NCBI GenBank assembly: GCA_045545735.1
Contig: JAZQBM010000008.1
Span: 62,001-126,000, forward strand
Direction of reading: 5' to 3'
Length of the DNA stretch: 64,000 bases
DNA from: Fimenecus sp045545735
GTDB lineage: Bacteria > Bacillota > Clostridia > Oscillospirales > Acutalibacteraceae
The notes under the pieces were generated by a model that searched no databases, was not told the DNA's origin, and was given only the letters and a program-made list of their open reading frames with translations. Position numbers and translations under genes: made by a program. Of this stretch, positions 42,585 to 50,715 are shown one piece after another. Every line of letters begins with the position of its first letter. Within the stretch, counting starts at the first letter, position 1.

Positions 42585-42821
42585 ATGGAGTTTCGTAAAG
42601 GTGAGTTAGTCATTTGTACTGCAGGTCGTGAAAATGAACGACTTATGTGTGTGATAGACTTTGACGAGAAATACGTTTATGTGTGTGACGGCAAGGAAAG
42701 AACGCTTAACAATCCGAAGCGTAAAAATCCGAAACACGTTCAAAAAACAAATAAACAAATTCCCGACAGTATGTTCTTAACGGACAGAGCATTGAGAAAA
42801 GCATTATCGAAAGAGGTTTAA
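42585..42821 (+). CDS. KOW-domain RNA-binding protein
   Basis: This 78-residue protein starts MEFRKGELVICTAGRENERLMCVIDFDEKYVYVCDG, resembling the KOW or L14e-like fold of ribosome-associated proteins. A basic stretch follows (RTLNNPKRKNPKHVQKTNKQ). A gene of this kind often lies between map and infA in clostridia; its role is not known. It is 11 bases after map and four before infA, so it belongs to the operon. GAGGTGA lies before the ATG. Confidence 0.75.
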   Translation: MEFRKGELVICTAGRENERLMCVIDFDEKYVYVCDGKERTLNNPKRKNPKHVQKTNKQIPDSMFLTDRALRKALSKEV

Positions 42822-42825
42822 ACTT

Positions 42826-43044
42826 ATGGCAAAACAAGATATGATTGAAGTTGAAGGTACAGTCGTTGAAGCTCTTCCAAATACATTTTTTATTGTAGAG
42901 CTTGAAAACGGACATAAAGTACACGCTCGAATTTCGGGTAAACTTCGTATGAACTACATCAGAATTCTTCCTGGAGACAAGGTAACGGTTGAACTTTCAC
43001 CATATGACCTTAACAACGGAAGAATCACATGGCGTTCAAAGTAA
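42826..43044 (+). CDS. infA: Translation initiation factor IF-1
   Basis: IF-1 (72 residues, normal length) is an OB-fold protein that binds the 30S A site. MAKQDMIEVEGTVVEALPNTFFIVELENGHKVHARISGKLRMNYIRILPGDKVTVELSPYDLNNGRITWRSK-like blocks are the classic sequence, including the basic C-terminus. The ribosome binding site AAGAGGT lies in the end of the upstream gene. Confidence 0.97.
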   Translation: MAKQDMIEVEGTVVEALPNTFFIVELENGHKVHARISGKLRMNYIRILPGDKVTVELSPYDLNNGRITWRSK

Positions 43045-43078
43045 AATTTTGACAGCATTTTTTAGGAGGTAATTTATA

Positions 43079-43192
43079 ATGAAAGTCAGACCTTCTGTCA
43101 AGAAAATTTGCGAAAAGTGCAAAGTAATCAAACGCAAGGGTAAAGTAATGGTTATCTGTGAAAACCCAAAGCACAAGCAGCGTCAGGGCTAA
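43079..43192 (+). CDS. rpmJ: 50S ribosomal protein L36
   Basis: L36 is only 37 residues: MKVRPSVKKICEKCKVIK, then RKGKVMVICENPKHKQRQG. The zinc ligands Cys11, Cys14, Cys27 and His32 are all present, so it is the zinc-containing form. AGGAGG lies nine bases upstream. Its place between infA and rpsM is standard. Confidence 0.97.
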   Translation: MKVRPSVKKICEKCKVIKRKGKVMVICENPKHKQRQG

Positions 43193-43334
43193 GATAAATC
43201 GCAATGAGCTGCAACTGCAGAGCAGCTTGAATTTATCTTTAGCGACTTTCGCTCAATCGTTTCTAAAGTACTAAGGAACGATATTAACAAAAGGCTTATA
43301 AAGCCACATTTTGAAAATGGAGGTGCAACTGTAA
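43193..43334 (+). promoter_or_regulatory. Structured gap before rpsM, possible alpha-operon leader
   Basis: GATAAAT (43193-43199) pairs with ATTTATC (43231-43237) and encloses AGCTGC/GCAGCT (43207-43212, 43222-43227). No T-run follows. In E. coli, S4 binds a leader in front of rpsM to control the alpha operon. This organism has rpsD in the same operon, so a similar control is conceivable. I see no clear promoter. Confidence 0.45.
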
Positions 43335-43703
43335 ATGGCTCGTATTTCAGGTGTTGACTTACCAAGAGAAAAGAGAATCGAAATCGGTCTCACATACATC
43401 TATGGTATAGGCAGAAAAACAGCTAGTGACATTGTTGCTGCAACAGGTATTAATCCAGACACACGTGTTAAGGATTTGACCGAAGAAGACGTTTCAAAAC
43501 TTCGTGAGTACATCGAACACAACGTAACAGTTGAAGGTGACCTCAGAAGAGAAACAGCATTTGATATTAAAAGACTTGTTGAAATTGGTTGCTACAGAGG
43601 CGTACGTCACCGCAAGGGACTTCCAGTAAGAGGTCAGCGTTCAAAGACAAACGCTCGTACACGTAAGGGACCAAAGAAGACAATTGCTAACAAGAAGAAG
43701 TAA
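43335..43703 (+). CDS. rpsM: 30S ribosomal protein S13
   Basis: S13 (122 residues) sits in the 30S head and contacts the P-site tRNA. MARISGVDLPREKRIEIGLTYIYGIGRKTASDIV, YIEHNVTVEGDLRRE and GCYRGVRHRKGLPVRGQRSKTNARTRKGPKKTI are diagnostic. GGAGG precedes the ATG. Confidence 0.97.
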   Translation: MARISGVDLPREKRIEIGLTYIYGIGRKTASDIVAATGINPDTRVKDLTEEDVSKLREYIEHNVTVEGDLRRETAFDIKRLVEIGCYRGVRHRKGLPVRGQRSKTNARTRKGPKKTIANKKK

Positions 43704-43720
43704 GAAGGAGGGACTTTAAA

Positions 43721-44125
43721 ATGGCAAAAGCTCAGGTTAAAAAAGGCAATGCTACACGCAGACGCCGTGAAAAGAAAAACATTGAAAAAGGCGCAGTTCA
43801 TATTCAGTCCACCTTCAACAATACAATTGTTACAATTACTGACGTTCAGGGTAACGCAGTATCATGGGCAAGTGCAGGTGAAATGGGCTTCAGAGGCTCA
43901 AGAAAATCTACACCATTCGCTGCTCAGACAGCTGCTGAAACAGCAGCAAAGGTTGCGATTGACCACGGTATGAAAACCGTAGAAGTATACGTTAAGGGTC
44001 CAGGTTCAGGACGTGAAGCTGCAATCCGTGCATTGCAGACAGTAGGTCTTGAAGTTACAATGATTAAAGACGTAACTCCAATTCCTCACAACGGCTGCCG
44101 CCCACCTAAGAGAAGACGTGTATAA
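43721..44125 (+). CDS. rpsK: 30S ribosomal protein S11
   Basis: S11 (134 residues) lines the mRNA exit region. KNIEKGAVHIQSTFNNTIVTITDVQGNAVSWASAG, VYVKGPGSGREAAIRAL and DVTPIPHNGCRPPKRRRV are typical. GAAGGAGG lies upstream, 18 bases after rpsM. Confidence 0.97.
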   Translation: MAKAQVKKGNATRRRREKKNIEKGAVHIQSTFNNTIVTITDVQGNAVSWASAGEMGFRGSRKSTPFAAQTAAETAAKVAIDHGMKTVEVYVKGPGSGREAAIRALQTVGLEVTMIKDVTPIPHNGCRPPKRRRV

Positions 44126-44148
44126 CAGAAATTTGGAGGTAACAGATT

Positions 44149-44775
44149 ATGGCAAGATATACCGGTGCGGTTTGTAAGCTCTGCCGTCGTGAAGGAAAGA
44201 AACTTTTCCTCAAAGGCGACCGTTGCTATACTGGTAAATGTGCTCTCGAGCGTCGTTCATATGCTCCTGGTCAGCACGGCCAGAACCGTAAAAAGGTTTC
44301 TGAATACGGCTTGCAGCTTCGTGCAAAACAGACTGCTAAGCGTTACTATGGTATTCAGGAAGGACAGTTCTATAAATATTTCTTGATGGCTGAAAAGCGT
44401 CAGGGTATTGTCGGTGAAAACCTTTTAAGAATTTGTGAAAGCCGTCTTGATAACGTTGTTTATCTTCTCGGATGGGCTTCATCTCGTGCAGAAGCAAGAC
44501 AGCTCACAATTCACGCTCACTTCCGTGTAAACGGCAAGAAGGTTGACGTTCCATCATACCTTCTTAAAGCAGGCGATGTAGTATCAGTTAAGGACACAAG
44601 TAAAGATAGCGTTAAGATTAAGGAAGTTCTTGAAGCTAACGCATCTCGTCCAGTTCCTGCATGGCTTGATAAGAATGCAGACGAGCTTTCAGCTAAGGTT
44701 GTTAAGCTTCCAGACAGAGAAGAAATTGCAGTTCCTGTTGAAGAGCATCTTATCGTCGAGCTTTATTCTAAATAA
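44149..44775 (+). CDS. rpsD: 30S ribosomal protein S4, zinc type
   Basis: S4 (208 residues) nucleates 30S assembly. The N-terminus holds four Cys (9, 12, 26, 31) that can bind zinc. The S4 RNA-binding domain is RLDNVVYLLGWASSRAEARQLTIHAHFRVNGKKVDVPSYLLKAGDVV. Unlike in Bacillus, rpsD is inside the alpha operon, between rpsK and rpoA. Confidence 0.97.
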   Translation: MARYTGAVCKLCRREGKKLFLKGDRCYTGKCALERRSYAPGQHGQNRKKVSEYGLQLRAKQTAKRYYGIQEGQFYKYFLMAEKRQGIVGENLLRICESRLDNVVYLLGWASSRAEARQLTIHAHFRVNGKKVDVPSYLLKAGDVVSVKDTSKDSVKIKEVLEANASRPVPAWLDKNADELSAKVVKLPDREEIAVPVEEHLIVELYSK

Positions 44776-44837
44776 TAGGCTTGAAATTTTAATAACATTA
44801 GCGGAAATATTTCTGTACTCAGTTAGGAGGGTTTTGA

Positions 44838-45788
44838 ATGATAGGAATTGAGAAGCCCAGCATTGAAGCACTTGATTTATCTGCTGACGGAACTTATGGC
44901 AAATTCGTAGTTGAACCATTAGAGAGAGGCTACGGCACAACACTTGGCAACAGCCTTCGTCGTGTTCTTTTGTCATCACTTCCAGGTTATGCAATTACTT
45001 CGGCAAAAATTGAAGGTGTTCTTCATGAATTCTCAACCATTGACGGTGTGAAAGAGGATGTAACAGAGATTGTCCTTAATTTGAAGGGTGTAATCCTTAA
45101 AATTCATGGTGACGGTCCTAAGACACTTTATATCGATGCAAGTGGCAAGTGCCAGGTTACAGCTGGTGATATTCAGGTTGATTCAGAAGTTGAAATTCTT
45201 AATCCTGAACATGTAATCGCAAACCTTGAAGACGGTGGAGTTCTTAAAATGGAACTCACTTGTGATAAGGGCAGAGGTTATGTTTCAGCAGAAAGAAACA
45301 AACAGCTTATGCAGCCAATTATCGGCGTAATCGCAATAGATTCAATTTATACACCTGTATTAAAGGTGAACTATACAGTTGAAAATACTCGTGTTGGTCA
45401 GATTACTGACTATGACAAGCTTACACTTGAAGCTTGGACAAACGGTACAATTTCAGCGCAGGATGCCGTTTCTCTCGGCGCAAAAATCCTTACAGACCAT
45501 CTCAATCTCTTTGTTGACCTTTCAGAAGAAGCAAGAGAAACAGAGACAATGATTGTCAAGAATGACGACTCAAAGACAAAAGTTCTTGAAATGACAATTG
45601 AAGAACTTGACCTTTCAGTTCGTTCTTTCAACTGCCTCAAGCGTGCAGGCATCAACACAGTTGAAGATTTGACAAACAGAACAGAAGAAGACATGATGAG
45701 AGTTAGAAACCTCGGTAGAAAATCTCTTGAAGAGGTTGTTGCAAAACTTGAATCACTTGGTCTTTCTCTTCGTAGGGACGACGAATAA
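44838..45788 (+). CDS. rpoA: RNA polymerase alpha subunit
   Basis: Alpha (316 residues) starts RNA polymerase assembly. The N-terminal dimerisation domain has FVVEPLERGYGTTLGNSLRRVLLSSLPG. The C-terminal domain, which contacts promoter DNA and activators, has LDLSVRSFNCLKRAGINTVEDLTNRTEEDMMRVRNLGRKSLEEV. A GGAGGG site precedes the ATG, 62 bases after rpsD. Confidence 0.98.
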   Translation: MIGIEKPSIEALDLSADGTYGKFVVEPLERGYGTTLGNSLRRVLLSSLPGYAITSAKIEGVLHEFSTIDGVKEDVTEIVLNLKGVILKIHGDGPKTLYIDASGKCQVTAGDIQVDSEVEILNPEHVIANLEDGGVLKMELTCDKGRGYVSAERNKQLMQPIIGVIAIDSIYTPVLKVNYTVENTRVGQITDYDKLTLEAWTNGTISAQDAVSLGAKILTDHLNLFVDLSEEARETETMIVKNDDSKTKVLEMTIEELDLSVRSFNCLKRAGINTVEDLTNRTEEDMMRVRNLGRKSLEEVVAKLESLGLSLRRDDE

Positions 45789-45806
45789 TAAAGGAGTGAT
45801 TTTGAC

Positions 45807-46154
45807 ATGCCAGGAACAAGAAAACTCGGCAGAACAAGCGATCACCGCAAGGCTATGCTCAGAGGTATGGTAACATATCTTATTGAGAACGGTCAGATTG
45901 AAACAACAGTTACAAGAGCCAAAGAAGTTAAGGCTATGGCTGAAAAGATGATTACAATCGCAAAAGACAGCAGTCTTCATTCAAAGAGACAGGTTTATTC
46001 TTACATCACAAAAGAAGCAGTTGCTAAAAAGTTGATGGAAGAAGTTGCACCAAAATATGCTGATAAAAACGGTGGTTACACACGTGTTATCAAAACAGGT
46101 CCAAGAAGAGGCGACGCTGCTGAAATGTGCATCATCGAGCTCATCAACGACTAA
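45807..46154 (+). CDS. rplQ: 50S ribosomal protein L17
   Basis: L17 (115 residues) lies at the tunnel exit. RKLGRTSDHRKAMLRGMVTYLIENGQIETTVTRAKEVKAMAEKMITIAK and YTRVIKTGPRRGDAAEMCIIELI are diagnostic. It is the last gene of the ribosomal cluster, preceded by AAGGAGTGAT, and followed by a terminator. Confidence 0.97.
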   Translation: MPGTRKLGRTSDHRKAMLRGMVTYLIENGQIETTVTRAKEVKAMAEKMITIAKDSSLHSKRQVYSYITKEAVAKKLMEEVAPKYADKNGGYTRVIKTGPRRGDAAEMCIIELIND

Positions 46155-46184
46155 TGCGGTAAGGCTTTAAAAACCATAAAATTA

Positions 46185-46215
46185 ACCCCTCGGGATTTCC
46201 GAGGGGTATTTTTAT
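46185..46215 (+). terminator. Terminator of the ribosomal gene cluster
   Basis: ACCCCTCGG (46185-46193) pairs with CCGAGGGGT (46199-46207) and is followed by ATTTTTATT. It ends a run of about 31 genes. Confidence 0.9.
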
Positions 46216-46236
46216 TGTTCCTTTGCATTTTTTAAT

Positions 46237-46527
46237 TTATTTATCCTTATATTTAACCTGTAAAAACTTATCGAATTCACGGTAAAAGTAAGCTGAACCA
46301 ACTACAAATGACATTAAAAGAAATATAAGACATTTGATAAGATTACTGTTACAAGCGAAAAATGAGCCACAATACATTTTGCAAAGAATTGCAGTTTCTG
46401 TGCATACAATTGCCATAATAAATGGAACAACATATGCAAGACAGAAAACGACCTTGCCATAAGTGGTCTTTGCAAATTCTCTAAAATACTTTTTTAGGTC
46501 TTTGTTCTTCAAATCGTAGATTGTCAT
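46237..46527 (-). CDS. Small membrane protein of unknown function
   Basis: This 96-residue protein has two hydrophobic stretches (VVFCLAYVVPFIMAIVCTETAIL and LIKCLIFLLMSFVVGSAYFY) with charged ends, so a two-helix membrane hairpin is likely. I do not recognise a family. GGAGGAA in the end of nagA provides its ribosome binding site, and the gap is two bases, so it is probably coupled to nagA; a role in sugar use is not implied. Confidence 0.6.
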   Translation of the reverse strand: MTIYDLKNKDLKKYFREFAKTTYGKVVFCLAYVVPFIMAIVCTETAILCKMYCGSFFACNSNLIKCLIFLLMSFVVGSAYFYREFDKFLQVKYKDK

Positions 46528-46529
46528 AA

Positions 46530-47690
46530 TTATTCCTCCACAAATTTACCCATAACCATAACTTTTTTAATGTTGATATTGTCATCAAAAAGAAGAATAT
46601 CAGCGTCAAATCCTTCTTTAATGTAACCTTTTTGACTGTCAATGCCGATTACCCTTGCAGGTGTACTTGATGCCATTTTAACTGCATCATAAATCGGTGC
46701 ACCAACTCGGCAGTACATATTTCGCACAAGCATATCAGTAGTAGCCGCACTGCCGGCAAGACAACTTCTGTCAGCAAGTTTCATAACATTGTCTTCGTAT
46801 ACTACTTCAAGACCGTTTTCTTGCATACAGATTTCGCCATCTTTAAGGTTGCTTGCTGCAAATTCAAGTCCGTCAGTAATGAGATACATTCCGTCTGCAC
46901 CCTTGCACTTGTAAATAAGTTTAAGTACACCTAAAGGTAAATGACGCAAATCTGCAATTACTTGCACTGTGTATCGGTCGTCAACAAGTCCCGCCTCAAC
47001 GGCACCTGCAACACGGAATATACCACGCTTAAAACAACTGGTTGACGCATTGTAAATATGCGTAAAATCAGAGAATCCGTGGTCGAGGGCCTCAATTGTA
47101 GTGTCATAATCGGCTTTTGTGTGGGCAACTGATACTACAATGCCTTTTTCTTTGAGTTTTTCTCCCAATTCATAAGCACCGTCGATTTCAGGTGCTACAC
47201 CCATAATACGCACTTTGTCCCAACATTCGAGTAATGGAGTAGGGTCGTCTTCTAATGGTGAAAGAATGTTTTCTTCACTTTGTGCACCCTTGTTTTCGGG
47301 ATTTAAGTATGGTCCTTCAAAGTGAACACCTAAAATATTAGCGTCAGTGCATTGTTCACTGGCTTTTTTTATGTATTCAGTAACTTCTAACAACTGATTT
47401 ACGGGTGCGGCAAGAGTTGTAGGAAGAATTGAAGTTGTGCCGTGTAATGCGTGGGCTTTTGCCATTTTGCAAAGCTTGTCGCTGTCACAACACATAGCAG
47501 AAATTCCGCCACCACCGTGTACATGCAAATCAATAAACCCTGCTGAAAGGTAAAGACCGTCACAGTTAATAATTTCAGCATCTGTATTGATTTCTTCTGC
47601 AATTTTTACAATTTTGTTTCCGTCAACAAGTACTGAAAGATTTTTAACTTCGTTTTCAAGTACTACATTAGCATTTTTGAAAAGTATCAT
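46530..47690 (-). CDS. nagA: N-acetylglucosamine-6-phosphate deacetylase
   Basis: This 386-residue amidohydrolase removes acetate from GlcNAc-6-P to feed glucosamine-6-P into glycolysis or cell-wall synthesis. Visible motifs are GFIDLHVHGGGG (His-x-His), LGVHFEGPYLNPENKGAQ with the metal-binding Glu, VSVAHTKADYD (His), DFTHIYNAS (His) and YLITDGLEFA with the catalytic Asp. A nagB partner is not in the window. AAGGTGAT lies before the ATG. It is four bases behind the phosphodiesterase gene. Confidence 0.93.
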   Translation of the reverse strand: MILFKNANVVLENEVKNLSVLVDGNKIVKIAEEINTDAEIINCDGLYLSAGFIDLHVHGGGGISAMCCDSDKLCKMAKAHALHGTTSILPTTLAAPVNQLLEVTEYIKKASEQCTDANILGVHFEGPYLNPENKGAQSEENILSPLEDDPTPLLECWDKVRIMGVAPEIDGAYELGEKLKEKGIVVSVAHTKADYDTTIEALDHGFSDFTHIYNASTSCFKRGIFRVAGAVEAGLVDDRYTVQVIADLRHLPLGVLKLIYKCKGADGMYLITDGLEFAASNLKDGEICMQENGLEVVYEDNVMKLADRSCLAGSAATTDMLVRNMYCRVGAPIYDAVKMASSTPARVIGIDSQKGYIKEGFDADILLFDDNINIKKVMVMGKFVEE

Positions 47691-47694
47691 AATA

Positions 47695-48156
47695 TCACCT
47701 TATTTTTATACCTATACAAATATATCCGCCGTCAATAATATCAATTACACCATATTCGTCATTCATTACTGCACCGGGACAGAAAAACTTAATTCCGTCA
47801 CAGTTTTCTTCACGTTGTTCGTGTGTGTGCCCGTGAAGTGCAAGAGGACAGTTATTTTGTTTTGCTATAGAAAGTAATCTGCCGAATGAACTTTTTACAT
47901 ACTCATATTGACCGTGAGTGATGTATATGTTTATTCCGCCCTCGTTTATAACCTGATTTTTAGGGTAATCACAATGAAAATCGTTGTTTCCCTTGACCGC
48001 ATAAATTCTTTTGCCGTCCAAAAGTGGTTTGCAACGCTCAAAATCAAGATGTCCGTCACCTAAAAACACAACTGCTTCTGCAGTAGGTTGAGCCTCAATA
48101 ATTTTACGCATAGTAAAGTAATCGCCGTGAGAGTCTGATAAAACAAGTATTCGCAA
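47695..48156 (-). CDS. YfcE/MJ0936-type metallophosphoesterase
   Basis: This protein of about 153 residues has a calcineurin-like phosphoesterase fold: RILVLSDSHGD, VFLGDGHLD, AVKGNNDFHCDYP, YITHGQYEY and LALHGHTHEQ are the metal-binding motifs. Family members hydrolyse phosphodiesters with manganese; the natural substrate is not known. The frame opens with GTG 48168, but a start at TTG 48156 gives the family's usual N-terminus MRILVLSDSHG with GGTGA five bases before it. It is the first gene of a short operon with nagA. Confidence 0.85.
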   Translation of the reverse strand: MRILVLSDSHGDYFTMRKIIEAQPTAEAVVFLGDGHLDFERCKPLLDGKRIYAVKGNNDFHCDYPKNQVINEGGINIYITHGQYEYVKSSFGRLLSIAKQNNCPLALHGHTHEQREENCDGIKFFCPGAVMNDEYGVIDIIDGGYICIGIKIR

Positions 48157-48213
48157 GCATATCACCACTTTCTAGTTCATATTATATTATACAATATAAT
48201 GGTGGTGTTTTCA

Positions 48214-48426
48214 ATGAGTAACAATAATTTTGATGAAATAGTAGAAAAAATGAAAAATCAAAAAGATAACGCTGAAGCACAGGACTTTTTAATGAAAAAA
48301 TTAAATCCGTCACAAAGTAAGAAACTGCAGGAGGTTATGAGCGACAGAACTGCCCTTGAACAGTTGCTCTCAACTCCACAGGCAAAAGAACTATTAAAGA
48401 AATTTACGGAGGGGAAAAATGATTGA
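48214..48426 (+). CDS. Small protein of unknown function (70 residues)
   Basis: This acidic and lysine-rich helical protein starts MSNNNFDEIVEKMKNQKDN and has no recognised domain. Its start at 48214 follows GGTGGTG; the frame goes five codons further. It is the first of three small genes that overlap or nearly touch (eight-base overlap with the next), so they form an operon, divergent from the phosphoesterase. The role is unknown. Confidence 0.6.
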   Translation: MSNNNFDEIVEKMKNQKDNAEAQDFLMKKLNPSQSKKLQEVMSDRTALEQLLSTPQAKELLKKFTEGKND

Positions 48427-48745
48427 TATTGAAAGTTTGTTGTCGTCAGTCAGCGACGAAGATATGGCAAAAATTAAGAGCGTAGCAGAATCTATTATGA
48501 GCAGTAATGAACCGAAACAGGAACAGCCGAAAGAAACGGTAAAAACGCCAGATTTTCCTATAGATATGAATACGGTCAACAAAATAATGGGCGTAATGGG
48601 ACAGATGAATAAAGAAGATTACCGCACCCGTCTTATTACAGATTTAAAACCAATGCTTAATGGCGAACGACAAAAAAAGGCTGATGATGCAATAAAATTT
48701 TTACAGTTGATGCAAATTCTGCCCTTGCTGAAAGGAATGTTTTGA
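48419..48745 (+). CDS. Protein of unknown function (108 residues)
   Basis: This protein starts MIDIESLLSSVSDEDMAKIKSVAESI, has a Pro/Glu/Lys-rich linker (about 30-47) and ends in a hydrophobic helix DAIKFLQLMQILPLLKGMF. It may bind membrane or a partner through the C-terminus. GGAGGGG precedes the ATG. I do not recognise the family; similar short operons occur in clostridia near spore or cell-surface genes, but the link is not shown here. Confidence 0.6.
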   Translation: MIDIESLLSSVSDEDMAKIKSVAESIMSSNEPKQEQPKETVKTPDFPIDMNTVNKIMGVMGQMNKEDYRTRLITDLKPMLNGERQKKADDAIKFLQLMQILPLLKGMF

Positions 48746-48746
48746 A

Positions 48747-49175
48747 ATGAATGAGTATTCATATTCTGAAATACAAAATATGCAACAAAAGGCTATGGCA
48801 CGAGTGCGTCAGATGCAAAAAAATACTGATGCCGTACTCGAAAAAGCACAGCAGGATTTGTCGCGTGAAAAACCAAGAGAAAATATAAGAACTGCAACTT
48901 ATGAGCAACCACAAATTACACCAAAAGTGACAAACATGCCACCAAATTTCCCTGAAAACAGCGTTTATCCAAGTTTTAAAGAGTTTTTCAAGGAAGAAAA
49001 AGAACTACCCAAGCCGATTAAAAAAGAAAATAAGCCTTATAAAAGCGAAAAAAGCACCCTTGAAAACCTTTTTGCCGAGCCCGATAAAGCAATGCTTATG
49101 GGTCTTATTATGCTTTTAAAAAGCGAGGGTGCAGACGAAATGCTCATAATGGCACTTCTTTATATAATGTCATAA
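48747..49175 (+). CDS. Protein of unknown function with hydrophobic C-terminus (142 residues)
   Basis: The first half is charged and glutamine-rich (YSEIQNMQQKAMARVRQMQKNTDAVLEKAQQDL), the middle is Pro-rich, and the last 30 residues are hydrophobic (DKAMLMGLIMLLKSEGADEMLIMALLYIMS). That C-terminal pattern recurs in small clostridial proteins that I cannot place. It follows the previous gene by one base and is the third of the set, followed by a terminator. Confidence 0.6.
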   Translation: MNEYSYSEIQNMQQKAMARVRQMQKNTDAVLEKAQQDLSREKPRENIRTATYEQPQITPKVTNMPPNFPENSVYPSFKEFFKEEKELPKPIKKENKPYKSEKSTLENLFAEPDKAMLMGLIMLLKSEGADEMLIMALLYIMS

Positions 49176-49179
49176 AAAT

Positions 49180-49206
49180 AGTGGGGAACAAGCCCCACTG
49201 TTTTTG
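49180..49206 (+). terminator. Terminator of the three-gene unit
   Basis: AGTGGGG (49180-49186) pairs with CCCCACT (49193-49199), loop of 6, followed by GTTTTTG. Confidence 0.85.
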
Positions 49207-49209
49207 TTT

Positions 49210-49369
49210 AAATTTGAGTTTGTAGGGATAAGTGTAAAATGGAAAGTGGAAAACGGAAAACGAAGGAACTGCGTTGCAATTGTAGATATAATCAGCGTCT
49301 CAAAGACTCTACACTTTCCACTTTGCGTTTTCAACTTTACATTTAATTAGTTCGACAAACTCTAATTTA
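49210..49369. repeat. Intergenic inverted-repeat element, copy B
   Basis: The left end AAATTTGAGTTTGT and the right end ACAAACTCTAATTT are inverted repeats with one mismatch. A 22-base internal block (49265-49286) is identical to that in copy A (12320-12341). Around it, arms rich in GGAAA and TTTCC pair over much of the 160-bp length. It is longer than copy A by about 40 bases and does not code for protein. Confidence 0.7.
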
Positions 49370-49389
49370 TCGAACAGATATAATTAAAA

Positions 49390-50484
49390 TTATTTTTTCT
49401 CATTTATAAATGCTCGGAAAAGAGGCAGGCAGGATGAGAAGAATTTTTTATAACTTTCGCAGTAGTCACGGTCAGCACGGGTGCGTTTGCAACCACCTGC
49501 ACGGCAAACGGGGTAGAATTTGCATTGTTTACACTTTTCGGGTACTGCAAGGCTTTCTCGTAAGAATTCAATTGCCTTGTCACAATGTGCGAGAGTGTCA
49601 AAATTTTCATTTTCATCGTTTATGTTGCCAAGATACCACTCATCTGTGCAATAGAAGTCGCAAGGGTAAATATTGCCGTTACCCTCTGCAACAAATTGGT
49701 GCATACAATGACCACACATACCGCATTGTTCCGTGTTGTTACCTAAAAACTGGTGCACAATGTTATCAAACCAACGCACACTTGTGTATTGACCTCGAAC
49801 ATAGTCTTTTACGTAATAGTTGAAGCATTTTACAAGGAAATTGCCGTATTGTTCAGGTGTCATATACAATTCACTTTCGCTATTGTCACCAAATGGACGA
49901 AGACAAGGAATGAACTGCAAATACTTAAAGCCTTTGTTACGGAAAAACTTGTAAATATCATCAATATTATCAGCACAATATCCTGTAAGAACGGTTAAAA
50001 TATTAAATTCAACCTGATGCTTTTTGAACTTCTCCGCTGCATTAAGAATGCGATAAAATGTGTTTTCACGGTTAGCATCAACGCGGAATTTGTTATGTTC
50101 AAAATCACCATCAAGACTTAATCCCACAAGGAAATTATTCTTATGAAAGAATTCGCACCATTCGTCTGTCACAAGTGTTCCGTTAGTCTGTGTGCTGAAA
50201 TAAATCTGACTGTTGAGCTTATTTGAAGATTTAACTTTCTCAACGAAATGCTCAAAATAGGGGAGCCCTGCCATTAAAGGCTCGCCACCCTGAAAAGCAA
50301 AGGCAACGCTTTCACCATTGGCAAACGCAAGTGCTTTTTCTATTAAATTGTCAGCAGTTTCATTGGTCATAATACCAAAAGAAGAAACCTCACGAAGTTC
50401 TGTAACGTTGTGGTAGAAACAATATTTGCAACGCATATTACAAAGACTTGATGCAGGCTTAATCATAATTGAAAGTGGTGGCAT
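49390..50484 (-). CDS. Anaerobic sulfatase-maturating enzyme (radical SAM, SPASM)
   Basis: This 364-residue enzyme converts a Cys or Ser of a sulfatase to formylglycine. The radical SAM motif is CNMRCKYC (Cys15, Cys19, Cys22), and the C-terminal SPASM-type Cys cluster includes CGMCGHCMHQF, NIYPCDFYC, CKQCKFYPVCRAGGC and DYC. The substrate is encoded next door: a Cys-type sulfatase. The AAGGAG ribosome binding site lies in the loop of a TTTTCAC/GTGAAAA hairpin (50491-50509), the first hairpin of the array. The 12-base spacing to the ATG is slightly long. Confidence 0.92.
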   Translation of the reverse strand: MPPLSIMIKPASSLCNMRCKYCFYHNVTELREVSSFGIMTNETADNLIEKALAFANGESVAFAFQGGEPLMAGLPYFEHFVEKVKSSNKLNSQIYFSTQTNGTLVTDEWCEFFHKNNFLVGLSLDGDFEHNKFRVDANRENTFYRILNAAEKFKKHQVEFNILTVLTGYCADNIDDIYKFFRNKGFKYLQFIPCLRPFGDNSESELYMTPEQYGNFLVKCFNYYVKDYVRGQYTSVRWFDNIVHQFLGNNTEQCGMCGHCMHQFVAEGNGNIYPCDFYCTDEWYLGNINDENENFDTLAHCDKAIEFLRESLAVPEKCKQCKFYPVCRAGGCKRTRADRDYCESYKKFFSSCLPLFRAFINEKK

Positions 50485-50490
50485 AGTTAA

Positions 50491-50688
50491 TTTTCACTCC
50501 TTGTGAAAATTATCGATATAAATTCTTTGCAGAATTTTCGATATGTTCTGGCGAACTCAATATGTTATAAGCAACTCGATATGTTCACTTTGTGAACGAG
50601 AATTTATATCATATCGAGTTTGAGTGCAAGTGAAAACATATCGATTTTGCATAGCAAAAATATCGAGCAATCGAAGATTGCATATCGA
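50491..50688 (-). repeat. Array of eight small hairpins spaced by ATATCGA or its complement
   Basis: About 200 bases hold eight short palindromes that differ in sequence but each pair with themselves: TTTTCAC/GTGAAAA, AAATTCT/AGAATTT, GTTC/GAAC, GTT/AAC, GTTCAC/GTGAAC, GTTT/AAAC, TTTTGC/GCAAAA, GCAATC/GATTGC. They are separated by TCGATAT (left half) or ATATCGA (right half), one copy changed to TCAATAT. Thus the array is itself an inverted arrangement. A further AGAATTTATATC at 50599-50610 matches GATATAAATTCT at 50515-50526. The first hairpin holds the ribosome binding site of the maturase gene. Confidence 0.7.
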
Positions 50689-50715
50689 CATTATTTATAA
50701 CCTAATTATACAACA

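Noticed and set aside
50491..50688. CRISPR array
   Set aside because: The constant part is only seven bases, spacers are themselves palindromes, and the orientation flips in the middle; no cas genes are near.
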